DNA of 64,000 nt from Amanita rubescens (GCA_015039365.1 WION01000111.1:90035-154034); one strand, 5' to 3'; counted from the first letter of the stretch, positions 49,981 through 62,959 are shown. The notes: generated by a model not told the origin, from the letters alone. A program made the numbers and translations.

Positions 49981-51331
49981 ATGAGCCACGAAGTGTTCCC
50001 TCCAGAGATTCTCGACGAGATAATCGATCATCTTGACGACGAATCAACATTACTTTCTCTTGGCCTGGTTTGCAGCCGAGCCCTTGTGAAAAGCCGACGT
50101 CGTCTGTTTTCCTCCCTCCAGTTCACCAACCACAAAACTGACAATCGCAAAACTTTCGAGAACCACAAAACTTTCGACAACTTTTTGCTCCTCGCTGGTG
50201 CGCCGTGGACCAGCTTTACTTTGGCCGTAGAAGAGATCCACCTCCAGGACGTGTTCCACCATAGTTTCTGCTACCGTAATAAATGGGACCCTACGCGGGT
50301 TGCATCGAACCTCTGTAACGTCAAATCACTAAGCATATCAACACATAGGACCGTGTCAAAACTTGGATGGTTGAAGGTTGTACCATGCCAAGTTCTGGAA
50401 GTTATCTTCCAATTGAACCTGCATGATTTGCAGCTGGATGCTGTGGGTTACTGGCTCAAGGGAGAAGTTGAGATGTTTTTCAGCCAGCTTCCATCTTCTA
50501 TAAAAACACTAGCCTTCCGAAAACTGAAATTCATGGAAAAGCCAGACCTCTCCCACCATTTACATATATTTCCTTGCTCTTTCCAGTTCAGGATACTTGA
50601 TAACATCTCACTTGCACTTTTGGGAGATGTATTGGATCCATCAATTAACCAAGGTGTCAATGTTGCTGTTCAGGCCTTCCATATTCATCCTTATGATGCT
50701 GATGTTCCTTTGACCCAGAGGTTTTTACATCACATTGGCCATTGTGTAGAGCAGCTTTTGATTTCCTTTGATCTTTATCCCCTCACTGCCCCACCAATGC
50801 ATGGTATGCATGTTTTTATGTTGAACATATGACATTTTAGTGAACAGCTTTTCAACAGATGGATCACCAGAGTATTTGGACCCTGTTCAACTCACCCAAT
50901 GCACCAATGTTCGAATTGTATACTTTGTGTTCATTGAACATGTGGCAATAGATGCTAGTCAACAGCCTTCTTTGGTGTTGGCCATGTGGAAGATGTTGTT
51001 GGCTCTTCCCTCTCCAAATGCTTTAGAGGAATGTTGGTTGAAGTTCACTCCCCTTCAAGATTTTATGGAAGATCAATTGTCCTGTCTGGGATTTTTTGAA
51101 TCCCCAAATCTTCTTCACAGGTTAAGGCACATGTTCCCAAATCTGAAGATGATCAATATTATCATGGTTGCTTGGAGTGTACCCAGTGAAACATATTTTG
51201 AACTGTTACGGTGGCAGGTGAAAGATTTGGCAGCATTTGAAGAAATTGGTCTTGTGAAACTCACAGCAATAGATGGATTCAAGCATGTTGCATGCCATCA
51301 CTCTATAGTAGAGGGCTGTGAACATTTGTGA
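49981..51331 (+). CDS. F-box protein
   Basis: Exons 49981-50803 and 50841-51331 (37-bp intron, GTATGC to TTTTAG) give 437 residues in one frame. The N-terminus, EVFPPEILDEIIDHLDDEST plus LVCSRALVKSRRRLFSSL, is the compact F-box typical of Agaricomycetes, followed by an LRR-like region (NVKSLSIST, LPSSIKTLAFRKL, FPNLKMINIIMVAW). The likely role is SCF substrate recognition; the target is unknown. The second half of the gene and the sequence beyond it are richer in A/T than the rest of the window. The 37-bp intron is unusually short for this genome, so the exact junction is less certain than the frame. Confidence 0.82.
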
Positions 51332-53048
51332 ATTTACAACAAGTTGTACTTGGGTAATATGGACTGCTGCTGCACACAGCAGGTCTGAGGCCCATTTCTT
51401 TTATCACCCAGAATTTTTTAGTATACATGTGACACATCTACTGTAATTGATAATCTCAAGGCTGAAGTTGGCTAGTACATGGTACATGTGTAAATGTATG
51501 TATTGTAACATGGCATGCTAGGTACATTAAGTTGGAGTACAAGTTGGAGGCAGACTCCAGAGCCACTCCACAGTCAGGGTAAAAGTTTGATAACACAGGG
51601 ATGGACATATGTACATACATAGTCTGTTCTAGCATCAACCTAGCATCTGATATTCTTGAATACTCCTGACCTAGTACCTGTCCAACTATACCCCTTAGAC
51701 CTGTTCACCTTATTACATATCTGATATAACTTGGTTTTCAATGCACCCAAGGGTCCATTTATCAACAAGGCCATATGCTTGCAGTTACTGCCAGTGGGCC
51801 CATATGCTAGAGCTCCATACAATCGAGCCTATCAGGATAATTCCTGCATTGCTTAAAGTGATTGGATTATTTTTCATTCCATTTCCAGACAACATGATTG
51901 TTATGAATGGGATGCGGCTTGGGGGCATTTATTCCCCAAATTTGATTGGGCCAACACCAGCCCACCTAGTCCCTGAGGGAATCCCATTTGCTCTCATGGT
52001 GCAGCCTCCAGATCCACTCCCTCTCAATGTTGTACAAAATGCACAGAGCCTGATCAGCAAACATTGGGCAATTCATGATGATCAGTGCGAGTGTCCCCTT
52101 ACGAGAAGCCAGCCTACTGTGACTAACACTGAGAGTGCTTTATGTTGAAAGAAACAGCCAAATAGAATGGCCCTGAACTCAATGTGGTCATTGTAGGGCT
52201 TTCCAAAGAACATAAAGACAGTTTATGCATAGAAAGGTCTTGTACTAGTACATTCTACTGTGTGTTTTTGTAATGTGAATTGGCACTGGTTGTGAAAGGG
52301 TGAATGCTGAACGTGATAAGCATCACAATGTATAGTGTGACCTCAGGGTCCCATGGTTGAGACTTCATAGCAAGAATAGCCAGGATGCAATGTAAGCATT
52401 TTAAGCACTTATCTGAGACATATTAAGGTTATTCAACATTGTAGCATGACTTTCACCACTGTCATATAATTGCTAGATACCGGTTTTGTCATCCCACCAT
52501 GTTGGCCACAAAACTGTTCCAATGACATTGCCTCACAAAACATTTTATATCTCATGGACTACTGACTCAATTGACATCAGTATATGCTCAAATTCAAGCT
52601 TAGATGCTATTCTATAATTTCTATCATCTACTAATTTCTACTAATTTTATAAAAGTTTCCCATTGTGTGGTTGGTCAATCTTTTCAAGACAGCCAAACAT
52701 TGGAACAGTTTTGAGGGTTACTGTACATACTATTCTATACTGAAACTGAACATGGCTACAGCCCCTAACTTTGACATACATGCTTGCTTGAACACTTTCA
52801 ACCATTTGGCTCATCTGACTTTTCCTCTGGGATGCTGTGCTTTCTGCTGTTGTCCAGATAAAAACTTTGCTGTCATTTGCCATTCAGTAGCGACCCTTCT
52901 GGCACTTGGGAGTTGTGGTGCTCTTGGAATGCTCTGCAACATTCCCCACAGCCTTGGAACATCCAAGGCAGTGGTGACATTTCTGTGTGGCTTGTACCTT
53001 GGTTGCTAGCAAAAGATGCCCTGCATGTGTAGTGCCTCTGAGTGGTAG
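51332..53048. other. gene-free, A/T-richer region; probable repeat debris
   Basis: No intact gene. A plus-strand 135-codon frame (51741-52148) has Pro-rich but unrecognised text. Minus-strand frames at 52647-53109 lie directly downstream of the zinc-finger pseudogene and may be its continuation in decayed form. Base composition and word usage differ from the flanking housekeeping regions. Confidence 0.4.
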
Positions 53049-53987
53049 TCAGTGCTCTATGATCATGTGTATCGTTAGCTCTTCCTCTGTGTAGTGTTTG
53101 TGACCACATGGAGGAGAAGGGCAGATGTGCGGCTCACCCATACCACGGACATGTTCCATGACATGCTGAGAAATTTTATCTTTGTGGTACTGACAGCACT
53201 GCTCAGATGCTGGCAAAGCACCATTGAATATGCAAAATGGACAAAAGTATGGGATGATGATGACTCCAGACTCCACCAGACTGTGAAATTCTGGTTGAGA
53301 CCTGCCAAATCCTTCACCTTCATCAAAAGCCACACTTCCATCAACCTTGATGCCCCTGGGCTCTGCATCTGCAATGTTCGAGGACCTCTCAACGAAACCC
53401 CCCAAAAGTGCATTAAAATGGCTCTGACAATGCTCTTCCCAATATGCCCCTTTGCTGCAGAGGTCCCATGACCATTCACTACAAATGTAGCAGTAGTGGC
53501 ATTGTGGCTTTTTGTATGGTACAGAATGTTGCAAGAGAAGGTGGTTGTTCTGATCTTGTGCTGTTTTGTCCCACTGGCAGGTCCTTCCCCTCATGTGGTT
53601 TTGAATATGTGCTATGAACTCTCCTACTTTGCTGAACTCTTGATTGCATCTGTTCCAGTGATGTCATGTCTCTCCAATCACTGATGCCAGTGTGTCCAAT
53701 GCAACAGCTTGCTGAGCCTATCCAATGCAGCAGTGGACATGCAGTCTGCCTTTTCCTGGCTGCAGCTCTGTCTCACAAATGGGGCACTTTCCTGCCTTGT
53801 CCCCCTCACCCACATAAAAGCCCTTCATTATGTGAGTGGGTAGGGCCAGGATGGCCCTAATGGAGGGGAAGATTGATGCTTGGGGCTCTTGCAGTAATGC
53901 AACTGGAGAGGGAATGTCTGCAAGTTTAAATGATGGCCCACTGTAGGTGAGAGCAACAGGGGCAGAGTCTGTGAGGGGTGGGAGCAA
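53049..53987 (-). pseudogene. multi zinc-finger protein, in-frame stops
   Basis: A single reading frame on the minus strand runs the full length with a TAG at 53718-53720 and a TGA near 53666. Finger-like units in order: CPICETELQPGKGRLHVHCC, WNRCNQEFSKVGEFIAHIQNH, CHYCYICSEW with a later HCQSHF, CPFCIFNGALPASEQCCQYH with HVMEH, and CPSPPCGHKHYTEEELTIHM. C-x2-C and H-x3-5-H spacing repeats as in a family of C2H2-like proteins that is scattered and transposon-associated in basidiomycetes. Two stops and no start context mean it is dead. The family assignment is by pattern only. Confidence 0.6.
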
Positions 53988-54106
53988 TGCTGGCTGTTGC
54001 CTCTTCTGCTGCTACTGCATTGCTGCCAATGGACTCATGGGGGGTGGGAGTGATGTTGGCTGTCACCTCTTCTGCTGCTGCTGCATTGCTGCCAATGGAG
54101 TGGGGA
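53975..54106. repeat. 66-bp tandem duplication, two copies
   Basis: Copies start at 53975 and 54041 with exactly 66-bp spacing and only a few substitutions. Each contains a CTTCTGCTGCTRCTGCATTG core. It overlaps the 5' end of the zinc-finger pseudogene. The period is a multiple of three, so it would have been an in-frame 22-residue duplication. Confidence 0.75.
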
Positions 54107-54361
54107 AGTATTCATTCTTGTTGGGATGCAAGGCCTTCAATTCATGCTGGTATTCCCTTCTGAGAGCAATCAAGTAGCACCAGATGTCCTGCTTCAGTTC
54201 CTGAATTTCTGGTCACATCCAGATGGTGGCCTTTTGAGTCTTGGTCAGTCTTGTAATTGGCCTGAGGTGTTGGACTGTCATACATTCAGACACTAAGAGT
54301 ATATCCAAATATGGAAATTACATATATGGTAGTTAGTTTTGTTTGTAGTTCTTTACATGTT

Positions 54362-54893
54362 TGTTACGGGCAGTGCTGAAACAATAATGAGAAGGCCGAC
54401 ATGGAACAGTGTTCGGCCAAAGGGGCTATGGAGGTCTGACCAAAGTGCTTAAGTGCGATAGAGTGCTGAGAGCAAAGGGGAAGGAACAGAATGGTGACCG
54501 AGTCACCAAGCGAGAAGGAGAACGGAATCGGATGCAAGGGAAAGAGAAAGAGAGTGGAAGTGAGACCGGCTGTATATTCAATGTCCAACTACTACAGACA
54601 ATGTCGTATATATACTACAAGGACATGAGGCTTACCTGCGATGAGCCTTCCTCCGAGTCCAATGGTCTGTGCGCATCTAGGTGCCCCGTTGCATTCGAAT
54701 AACACTCAAGTTGCGGGAATGGCCCTGTTGCAATGTGGCCGAAGGTCGTTGGTGCGAAGGTTTGACTTCGGAAGCTTCCGTGATGCATGATGTGATGCCG
54801 AGAATCAGAATGTGGCGCACTTTGGTGATCGGTTCCAACGTAGCCGGAACCGGCTCGTTACAGCGCTCAATACAAGCATGACATTCTGATTTT
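54362..54893. mobile_element. possible solo LTR
   Basis: Begins TGTTACGGGCAGTGCTG and ends CAAGCATGACA, giving TG...CA ends over about 530 bp. Composition differs sharply from the AT-rich DNA that follows. No primer-binding site, polypurine tract or target duplication could be found, and the right end is uncertain (another CGTTACA end lies at about 54860). Confidence 0.25.
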
Positions 54894-56039
54894 AGTTTAC
54901 TATTTTCCCACTATCCATGAAGGAAGATATCTCCACACCATTTTGATATAATTTTAAAAGAATTAATATACTAACAATGTATAAAAATATTTAATAAGCT
55001 AACACTGATATAGAATCTATTATATTTTTTTTAGTATATTTGTTTGTTTCAGGATTTAATCTATAAAATATGATGATCTCATGATATGCCAAATTAAACA
55101 TTTTCAGAGATCTAGTTTTAAGTCTATAATTCAAAACATAAACTCTATTTAAAAAAGATTTTACAGGATTACTTGTATAGTCATTATAGAATTCACTAAT
55201 ATAACTCAAATGCTAATTCTTTATATTTTTTCCAGAAACTTGTTTCAAATCTAGTATATGATTTCATGGGAGTTGGAGTCTTAGATAGGGATCAGTGTTA
55301 CAAACTTGTTAATCTCAACCCAAGTCACAACAGCAACTCTAGTCATGACTCATTACAAGTTGAGTCTCAAGTCAGAACATTGACTTGATACCTGAGGACA
55401 AGTGTGGCACAAGCTCAGTCAACTGCGGGAACTTAGGCATACTAAGTACAAACTAAGTATGAACTAATTATTTGAAGTTCACCCATGGGAATATTGAGTG
55501 AGTCAAGCAAGTTTATGAGTGAAACAGTTATTGGATAGCTAAGTCAAACTTAGGGTTTGACTATTAATTACAGGCAGTTTATATATGTACATGTAAGTAC
55601 AACAGTGAGACATATGTACTATGTATTAGTGAATAAGGTCATAGCAAAAGTAGATATATGTAAGGATGGCATCATATGTATGTAAGTAGGACAAGGGAAC
55701 AATATAGTAGGAAGTGAGCTTGTCTGTATGAAGCAGGCATAAAGGGCCCTCCACTCAGGGCTGCACATATTGGTGTTGAATTTACATAAGTCATCATATT
55801 TAATTGAAGTTTTGCATCTGGAAGTGTTAAGCTTTAGTATGGAAAATATGTAGGTTAGCACATAGGTGGACTGTCACAGGACAGGTGGGAGAAACATAGC
55901 CAGGCTGGAGCCTGGCCCCTAGCTTTGAGTGAATGACTGGCATGGCAAGAGCTTCAATTACTACCAACATCTTCTTTCTCAAGTTTACAGTTGAGCCATG
56001 GAATTGTATGATTATGACAGCCAATGGAGATACATACCT
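54894..56039. other. AT-rich island and flanking non-coding DNA
   Basis: From about 54895 to 55260 the sequence is extremely A/T-rich compared with everything else in the window. It contains a 72-codon minus-strand frame (54991-55209, YISEFYNDYTSNPVKSFLNR) with mitochondrial- or plasmid-like codon bias. Possible sources are an organellar insertion, a linear plasmid or a decayed AT-rich transposon. The remainder up to 56039 shows no gene. Confidence 0.4.
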
Positions 56040-59000
56040 CTACACGCCAAAGACAACTGTTAGTGCCTTGAATGCCGTATTGCCCGCCCAGGCTGTAATA
56101 GGGACACTGCATTCCACCATCTCAACACCAACAGATCCCCAGCCAACCTCGCCACCACCATAGCTTACTCCCTGCCCGACTCCACCCCCGGGATCACCCC
56201 GGATCCCATCATATTCATCCTCATCCAACTCGTCTCCTTCGTGATCTACACCTCCAGTTGTCGATGTCCCGAGTAGCGCAGACGCAAGGTAGTACGCCCA
56301 CCCACGTACGCCACCACTGTTACTCCCATCAACTTGCTTGGGCACCTGAACTTCCTCCCTCTTCTCCATTGGCACGATGCTTGACGACGCGCGCCATGTA
56401 GAGCCCCATGCGCCCCGCGGCCCGTCTTTCACCATCCCCTTGAACCGTACGTCCTCCGTCCCCGCATCCGCCTCTTCAGATGCAACAGCAACGATGAGGC
56501 ACAGCTTTACCCGCCACTCCAGCCCTCCAACACCATCCTCTCCCCCTTCACCCATGCCCACCTGAAACGCAGGACTCGCGTCAGAGGGTATATCCAACGA
56601 GAACGTCGTCCGTAACACAGACATTACGAACGACTGGTGATGTTCCGCATGTACGCGCTTTAATGGGACCGCATTCTCTGATGCTAGAGAGGAAGGGACC
56701 TTCTCGTACGCTTCAAGCATTGCCGACATCTGTCGATTATTATAGGATATAAGCAACGTTATAAAAAAAAAGACAGGATTCTAAGCGCTCACGAACCTGT
56801 AATACCCTCGCTCTTCCTTTTCTATCGTTGAATTCGACCACACCCAGCACCGTTTCACCCAGTCGATAAGCCGATTTTGCGAATGTCAGAACAGCAACCT
56901 TCACACCGTCCTTGTTCACGTCGTACGAGACTACCCACGAGTATATGAGTAAATGCTTCGAGCAATAAAGTATTGACATACTCTTTTTGGGATTCCTAGT
57001 CAGGATCTCAACGGCTTCCCGACATCCAATCGGCGCGTCCTCGTCGTCCTCTCTCCGCACTTGCTGAGTTGTTGACGCAAGCAGCTTCCTCGCATATTCC
57101 TGAAGATCGTCTATCGTCCCTTCATTCCTCTGCGATTCCCTATCTTGTGAATTCGGCAGCGCTACTACATCCGTCAGTGAAAAATTTCCAAATAAACATA
57201 TATACATACCAGAACTAGCGCTAGCCTTCCCACGCACTCCAACCTCAGTGATGACACCTTGATCTTTTCTGTCTCGTATCCGTCGTCCAACGGGCCACAG
57301 TAGATCATACGGTCTTGGGACTCGTCCCACTAACATCACAATCAATTACGTGTTGGGATCGAGAACGATGAGAGACACATACCAGCAACGTGGTTGTACA
57401 CCCTAATCGGCACCTTGACGACTCTACTCACTCCATTCCCACTCGCGAGCGACGGTGGCGTAAACATCATACCGGGAGAAGCAGCGGAACGACATACGCC
57501 CACCGATAACTCGTACGAAAATCGGATGCAGCGGCCTTTGAACGTAGGCGGGAGAACTGAAGGGAGCTTGATCGAATACGTATCTGCAGAATAGACCGAA
57601 AGCGAATCAGTTAAAGAATGGGGGAGGTAACATGGGCAACGCACAGCTTTTCGATTCTCCAGGTCCAAGCGAAAGGTCAATGGCCAACATAGAAGGTTGA
57701 GAATCAAACGTCGGAAGAGGAAAATGTGGATCGATGGATAATACGTCTAGATCTGACGTTTCGGCTTTGGTGTCATCCGAAAAGTCGTCTACGCCGCTTC
57801 TGGTATGGAGAGACTTGAGATCTGATACGGATGCACTGGATTTGTGTAGACCCGCTGACACCGACCTCGGCGTCCCGCTCGTCATCGGTAGTGAAGAAGA
57901 TGGTGGTGGTGGTGGTGGTAGAGGCGATCGAGGTGAGGGAGAAGCAGGAGACGAGGGCTGTGAGAGCAAACTTGAAAAGAATTCCGCTGCAAGTGAAGGT
58001 GATCGAACGTGCGTAGCGCGGATACGTGGCCTCGTTGGGCGGGTACCAGGTGTTCCTCCTCCTCCTCCAAGTCTAGGACTAGAGACAATGCCGGATCCTA
58101 AACTCGGTGCGGCGCTCAGCAAGGCAGGCGTGCCGGCTGCGCTAGACGAGCCGCCTTTCTGTAAGGACTGCAACGATGGCGTGATATCCATACTCCCGCC
58201 GCCCATAACTGTCCGCCTCGTCAGCTTTGCTCTGAGCCGCTTCATTGAGTGAGTTTCCGGATGGTCACCCGTGGAACTTGGTACTGGCAGGAGAACGAGA
58301 GAACCGGTAAGCTGAGCATATGCGTATAATATCAGCTCGGTTTTCGGATGAGATGGGATGGGGAATGATGGTGAGGATATTGAAGATGCGGTACGTGGTT
58401 GGAGGTACGGTGAGGGGTATGGTGGGTCGGATGGCAGCAGGTGTGGTTGGGAATGGTGCGATTGCGGATGAGGTTGGGAAAAGGATTGTTTGGTGTATGG
58501 AGGTGCGGAGTAGAGTGGGAGATCGAGAGAAACAGGTCTGTGAGGTATTGTTGTAGCATTTGAAGACTTGGATCCTTTCGGTGGTGGCCCTAGACCTATG
58601 CTATATGGTCCCTTCGCGTGTCCTGACGCAGAGGCGAATTGAGCACCGGAACCATAATTGAAGTTGATCTCGCTCGTTGACGAGATCACAGGGCTAGACG
58701 GTGCGGTCGAGGTGGATGCAGACACAGGGGGAGTTACGAACGCAGAGGATGCTGTCGTCGGAGATGGTGGAGTGGGAGAACGAGATTGAGAGCGAACACT
58801 GGGACTATTCGACTCGCTGATGATGCCGAGTGATCCTGAGCCAACGTTGGTAAAATAGGGAGAACGAGGAGAGGTTGCCCTGGCTATCGTCCCTTCTGGA
58901 AGCTGCTTTTCGAGCTCTCCAGGAGATATAGATACCGATAAAGATTTTGCCAAAAGTCGCTTCCGCCGCTGCTCAATAAGCTCTGGCAGGAGGTCACTTT

Positions 59001-59429
59001 TTGAGGTCGACATTTGGGTTTTCGTCTCTTTATCTGTCTCCGTCGTTGTCATCTCTGCATCGAGGTTGAGGAAGATAACATACTTCCAATGAGACCCTTC
59101 CTAGTTGGCAGCTCCGAAGCACCATCCGGACTCCCTCTCAGCCCTCTCCACCCCAAAAGAGACGAGGATCCTAACCCACCCGGCACGACCACGCTTCTAC
59201 TTGGCATGCCCGGTGACGTGGGCGGCCGTGCCAAGGGGGCAGAACTAATTGAATGAGAACCCCGCTTGTGGGTATATGGTGACGCGGTTCTTGAGGCAGG
59301 GACATAGTCGGGTGAACGGGTATTTGTAAAGGTGATAGTCACTGCCAATGTTTCTCCAGCAAAGTAAGAAGATTGCGCAGGTGTGATGAGAACGCGAATG
59401 GGCGAGTCGTCGCCATCGGAGGAAGTCAT
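56040..59429 (-). CDS. RGP1: RGP1 homologue, Ric1-Rgp1 Rab6/Ypt6 exchange factor subunit
   Basis: About seven exons, all junctions in frame. The N-terminus VLITPAQSSYFAGETLAVTITFTN is the arrestin-like beta-sandwich start. A very long Ser/Pro-rich insert follows (about 400 residues, including a poly-Pro run near 57910). The Rgp1 core comes next: ESKSYTYSIKLPSVLPP, TFKGRCIRFSYELSVG, RVVKVPIRVYNH, VGRVPRPYDLLWPV, REAVEILTRNPKK, VAVLTFAKSAYRLGETVLGV and a C-terminal VECSVPITAWAGNTAFKAL. Rgp1 with Ric1 activates Ypt6/Rab6 at the Golgi for endosome-to-Golgi traffic. Introns include 59083 to about 59028, then others near 57647, 57380, 57215, 56980 and 56785; the last exon is 56729-56040. The insert makes it longer than the yeast protein. 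Confidence 0.87.
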
Positions 59430-59465
59430 TAATATATAAATTATGTAATAACATTGTAATACATC

Positions 59466-61261
59466 CTACACCTCGTAAGGTACGACAACCCACTTAAATG
59501 AGTTCAGACTCTAGAACTCGGATACTAACGGAATGCACTTACCTTCTTCCCTCTTTGCACCAGTTCCACACCATTTCGGCGCATGTGCCAAGTATAGTGA
59601 TTGTTGGCCATTAACGAAAATGCATCTTGTACTCTAATATCTTTGATGGACTGCCATGCTTTGCTTACCATATGCTGACGCAATTCTCCTGGCAGTTGTT
59701 CCAAGTCCTCGTCCTGCAGATCAAGGAAATCCAGGAAGTATTCACATCCCCGGTCCGGGCAGTTCCACACAAACCGGCCAGATGGTATGGTGGGGGGTAG
59801 CCAGCAAAATCTGGGAACACGCTCTGTGAGTACATGATTTAATACTTCATCTTCGGAATCAGAGTAGGACGGCGTGGATGGCTCCGAAAAGTCGGAATCA
59901 TACTGAAATTCAACGACAGGAACTTCAGGTGATAGGCGTGACTCTGGCAATTTTTCTTCATCAGATTCAGTTTGAGCAGCCTAAAGCAAGTGAATCTACG
60001 ACCCAAATCCATAGCAAACATACTTACCTTCTTCTCGACGTTCAACCAATTCCCTTCAAGATTCTGTAGTTTCGTCTCCCAAAACTTCACTTCACCACCA
60101 TGTTGCGCTAACCGCTCGGCAAGGGGAACATCCTTCACTTGCGAAACTCCAAAAGGTAATCCCCACCTCACCCCATGTCTGCCAGCCTCCCTTCGCGCAA
60201 GCTGGATACTCCGACAAAACTCAACCCACTCCTTCATATTAACTCTCCAATTATTCTTATGCCTTGGCGCAAGCTGTTGAGCGAGTAACCATTCCGCTTG
60301 ACTCGCATAAATCCCCTTGACTTCGGACGGTGAGATGTGGCGGGGACGAAATGGACGATTGGCCCCTTCACCTTCGTTCTCATTCGAGCTTTCATCACTC
60401 TCCTCGTCGCCGCCGTCCTCCCCGTCATTATACCCTGCTGCAATATCGCGGAACTCGGGATCGTCCGACCGCAATTTCTCCAATGACCGCTCGACGAGCC
60501 AGACAAGGGTCCGTTTGTGTATAGGAGTCGTATTCGCGTCAGCCTCGACAATCTTGTTGATTAGTGCCCATAACCGATAACGCATAATAAAGTTTTGGCT
60601 TTTCCCAAATGCTGCGCCATCCATGGAGATGACTTTGTACTTTCGATTTTGATTCTTGTCATTGCTAGAATAATTAGTCAGATGATGGATTCGTGAGGCT
60701 AAACCAAATCGGAGGAAATACCTAGCCGCGGATTGTATGAGGAAGTTATCTTTATATTTATCCGCTTTGAAAAAAGGTTGTGAGAACGCGAAACGAGAAA
60801 ATCACGACAAAACGTAACTCACAGGTCATGTATTCAACAAACATGCTCTTCTTACACTGAACGATGACGGATATTGTTGATCCTCTACCCTTTGCATCTC
60901 CGTACACATTCTGCAGCGTTAGCTGGCTTTCGAGGAGATGTGGGTGTAACTTCTGATCGCGAATCCGTAGTTCATTTTCTAACCTAGTTAATCCTTCCGG
61001 GGAGAGCCAATCGAGACTCTCAATCTTCAAAGTTCCATAGAAATAGACTGGAATTTTAGCGATGAGGTTGCTTTCTGGTGGAGGCATGACGAATTCTGTG
61101 TCGTCCAATCCGATCCATTTGTTATCGCGTTCAAAAGTCAGACAATCGAGAGTTGGTAAAAAGCCTGGTGGTGGAAAAGATGAATTGAGGATAGCTGAGT
61201 CGGGATACGGCCCAAGAGGCTCGTCGATAAGCTCGCGAAACTTAAATTCATTGGGTGGCAT
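59466..61261 (-). CDS. conserved basidiomycete protein of unknown function
   Basis: Minus-strand exons: 61261-60823, a short one near 60760-60717 (DKYKDNFLIQSAA), about 60663-60028, about 59980-59543, and a last 27-nt exon 59492-59466. The N-terminal part has PVYFYGTLKIESLDWLSPEG and a strand-rich segment. The middle has FIMRYRLWALINKIVEAD, an acidic linker (EDGGDEESDESSNENEGEG), then WLLAQQLAPRHKNNWRVNMKEWVEFCRSI. The C-terminal part has FVWNCPDRGCEYFLDFL and HMRRNGVELVQRGKK. The single C-x4-C with nearby His could be a zinc site. No signal peptide or membrane span; the acidic linker suggests a nuclear protein. Its stop is only 36 bp upstream of the RGP1 start on the same strand. Confidence 0.72.
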
Positions 61262-61361
61262 GGTGGAATTGCGAAATACGACACTGTCACACTCACGGTC
61301 ACGTTGTACTATAAATAAACACCTATTCTTCCGATTCTTTGGAAATTTTATTTATGATGAT

Positions 61362-62959
61362 ATGATGGCCACCAGGCCTGCCGATGCCTCGGGAAAGCGC
61401 CATGCTTCGTCAGCACAAAGACTCTTATCACTCGAGTCATCGCCGTCGCGGAGATGTGGAAGTTGAAGCTATCGTGTCGTCCTTCACTGCAATGGACTCG
61501 AAGCAAACAAGTGGTGACTCGGTCTGAGAAACGAACAGACGCCTTAGATCCGGAATTGGCTCTCCCGAAACTTGCTTCCCTCGCGATCGTCCTCATTGCG
61601 AACTTACTCTTACAAGTGAAGCATTGCCAACTCATTTAATATACGCGCACTGACATCTTTCAAACAGATCTCATTTTTCGTCATCATTCCATCGTCCAAC
61701 GAATATGCACAATATCTAGGAGGAAATTCAACCTTTTCCGGTCTGACCATCGGTATTCCTACCATATTTGCAGGCTTGGCTCTCATTCCACTCACGCGGT
61801 ATGATGGAGGTTAGAACATCTCACATCCATTTTAGCTTCAATCATTAGCCTAACTTCACTTCCAGGCGGTTACAAACTGCCCCTTCATGTCAGTTGTGCC
61901 GCCTGCATTGTCGGCCACGTCCTTTATTCACTGGCATACAACACCCACTTCTTGTATCTCATCCTGATAGGGCGCATTGTAACCGGTTTTGGATTCTCCA
62001 TGTTCATGTACTGCAAGCGGTATTGTTCAGACCCGCGGATTGTAGGTGTCCGACGACGGACTACTCTCGCGGGTTTTTTAGTCATGGGACAAGGTCTAGG
62101 CATGACCGCCGGTCCATTCTTTGGAGGCGTTCTCTACAAGGTCGGATTCCGGAATCCGATTTTCAACGGATTTACGAGCCCAGGGTGGATTATGGCATGC
62201 GTGTGGTGCATTTTCTGGATTTGCTTGACGTTGTGGTACGATGATGTACCTCGGGATCAAGAATACCTTCCTTCCTCTCGCACTTCACAAACTCTCGACG
62301 AAACCACCACCCCGCAGTTCGACATAGCGGAGGTGACCGAGCCCTCCAGCCAAGAGCCTTTTTCTCTCACTTTTCCTCAAATAGGCGTAATAGTCTGCAT
62401 GTGTTGGTTCGCCATGACATGCTTCCTCGTCCTCGGCGCTTGGGAATCCAACCTCCCGATATTTGGTTCGAGTACCGCACAACTCCACTGGTCACCCTTT
62501 GCTTCTGGAAACTTCATCGCCTTGGGAGGAATCACCGCATTTCCATTCCTCGTCATGAATATATTCATGGCACGGCGCATCGACGACCGCAAAATTCTCG
62601 CTTTCGGCACTAGCTTGGGCCTCGCCGCACTCTTCATTTTCCTTGCTTTATTAGAGACGAACAAGCTGAACTATGGAAGCGTGTTTATCTGCTGGTGGGC
62701 CGTCGCTTTGGGTTTCAATATGGCCAGCACGGTGCCGGTCAGTTTGTTGAGCAAGCAATTACCACCGTCTTGGAACAACAAGACGTCGCTCATGATACAG
62801 TATAGTATGTATACAGGAAGAGTGACGGGGGCGATATGGGGTGGTAGTGGTATGCGTATTGGGATGCCTACGTATGTGGGGGTTGAGATTGTTTTCGCGG
62901 GAATAGGCGCGCTGCTCTACACCGTCCTCTGGCGGGAGCTTAAAACCAAACGTGGCTAG
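61362..62959 (+). CDS. MFS transporter
   Basis: Exons 61362-61455, 61512-61615, 61668-61809 and 61866-62959 join in frame to 477 residues. Hydrophobic spans include LPKLASLAIVLIANLLLQIS, GLTIGIPTIFAGLALIPL, CAACIVGHVLYSLAY, LILIGRIVTGFGFSMFMYC, LVMGQGLGMTAGPFFGGVLY, WIMACVWCIFWICLTLWY, IGVIVCMCWFAMTCFLVLG, FIALGGITAFPFLVMNIFMA, ILAFGTSLGLAALFIFLALL and a C-terminal YVGVEIVFAGIGALLYTVLW. The GRIVTGFG and GQGLGMTAGP motifs fit the major facilitator superfamily, in the group often labelled general substrate or SPX-like transporters. It probably sits in the vacuolar or plasma membrane; the substrate is unknown. It is divergent from the unknown gene at 61261, with about 100 bp between starts. Confidence 0.85.

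Noticed and set aside
57882..58252. Gly- and His-rich frames overlapping the RGP1 insert
   Set aside because: Alternative-frame readings of the CCA/GGT-rich segment that encodes poly-Pro in RGP1.
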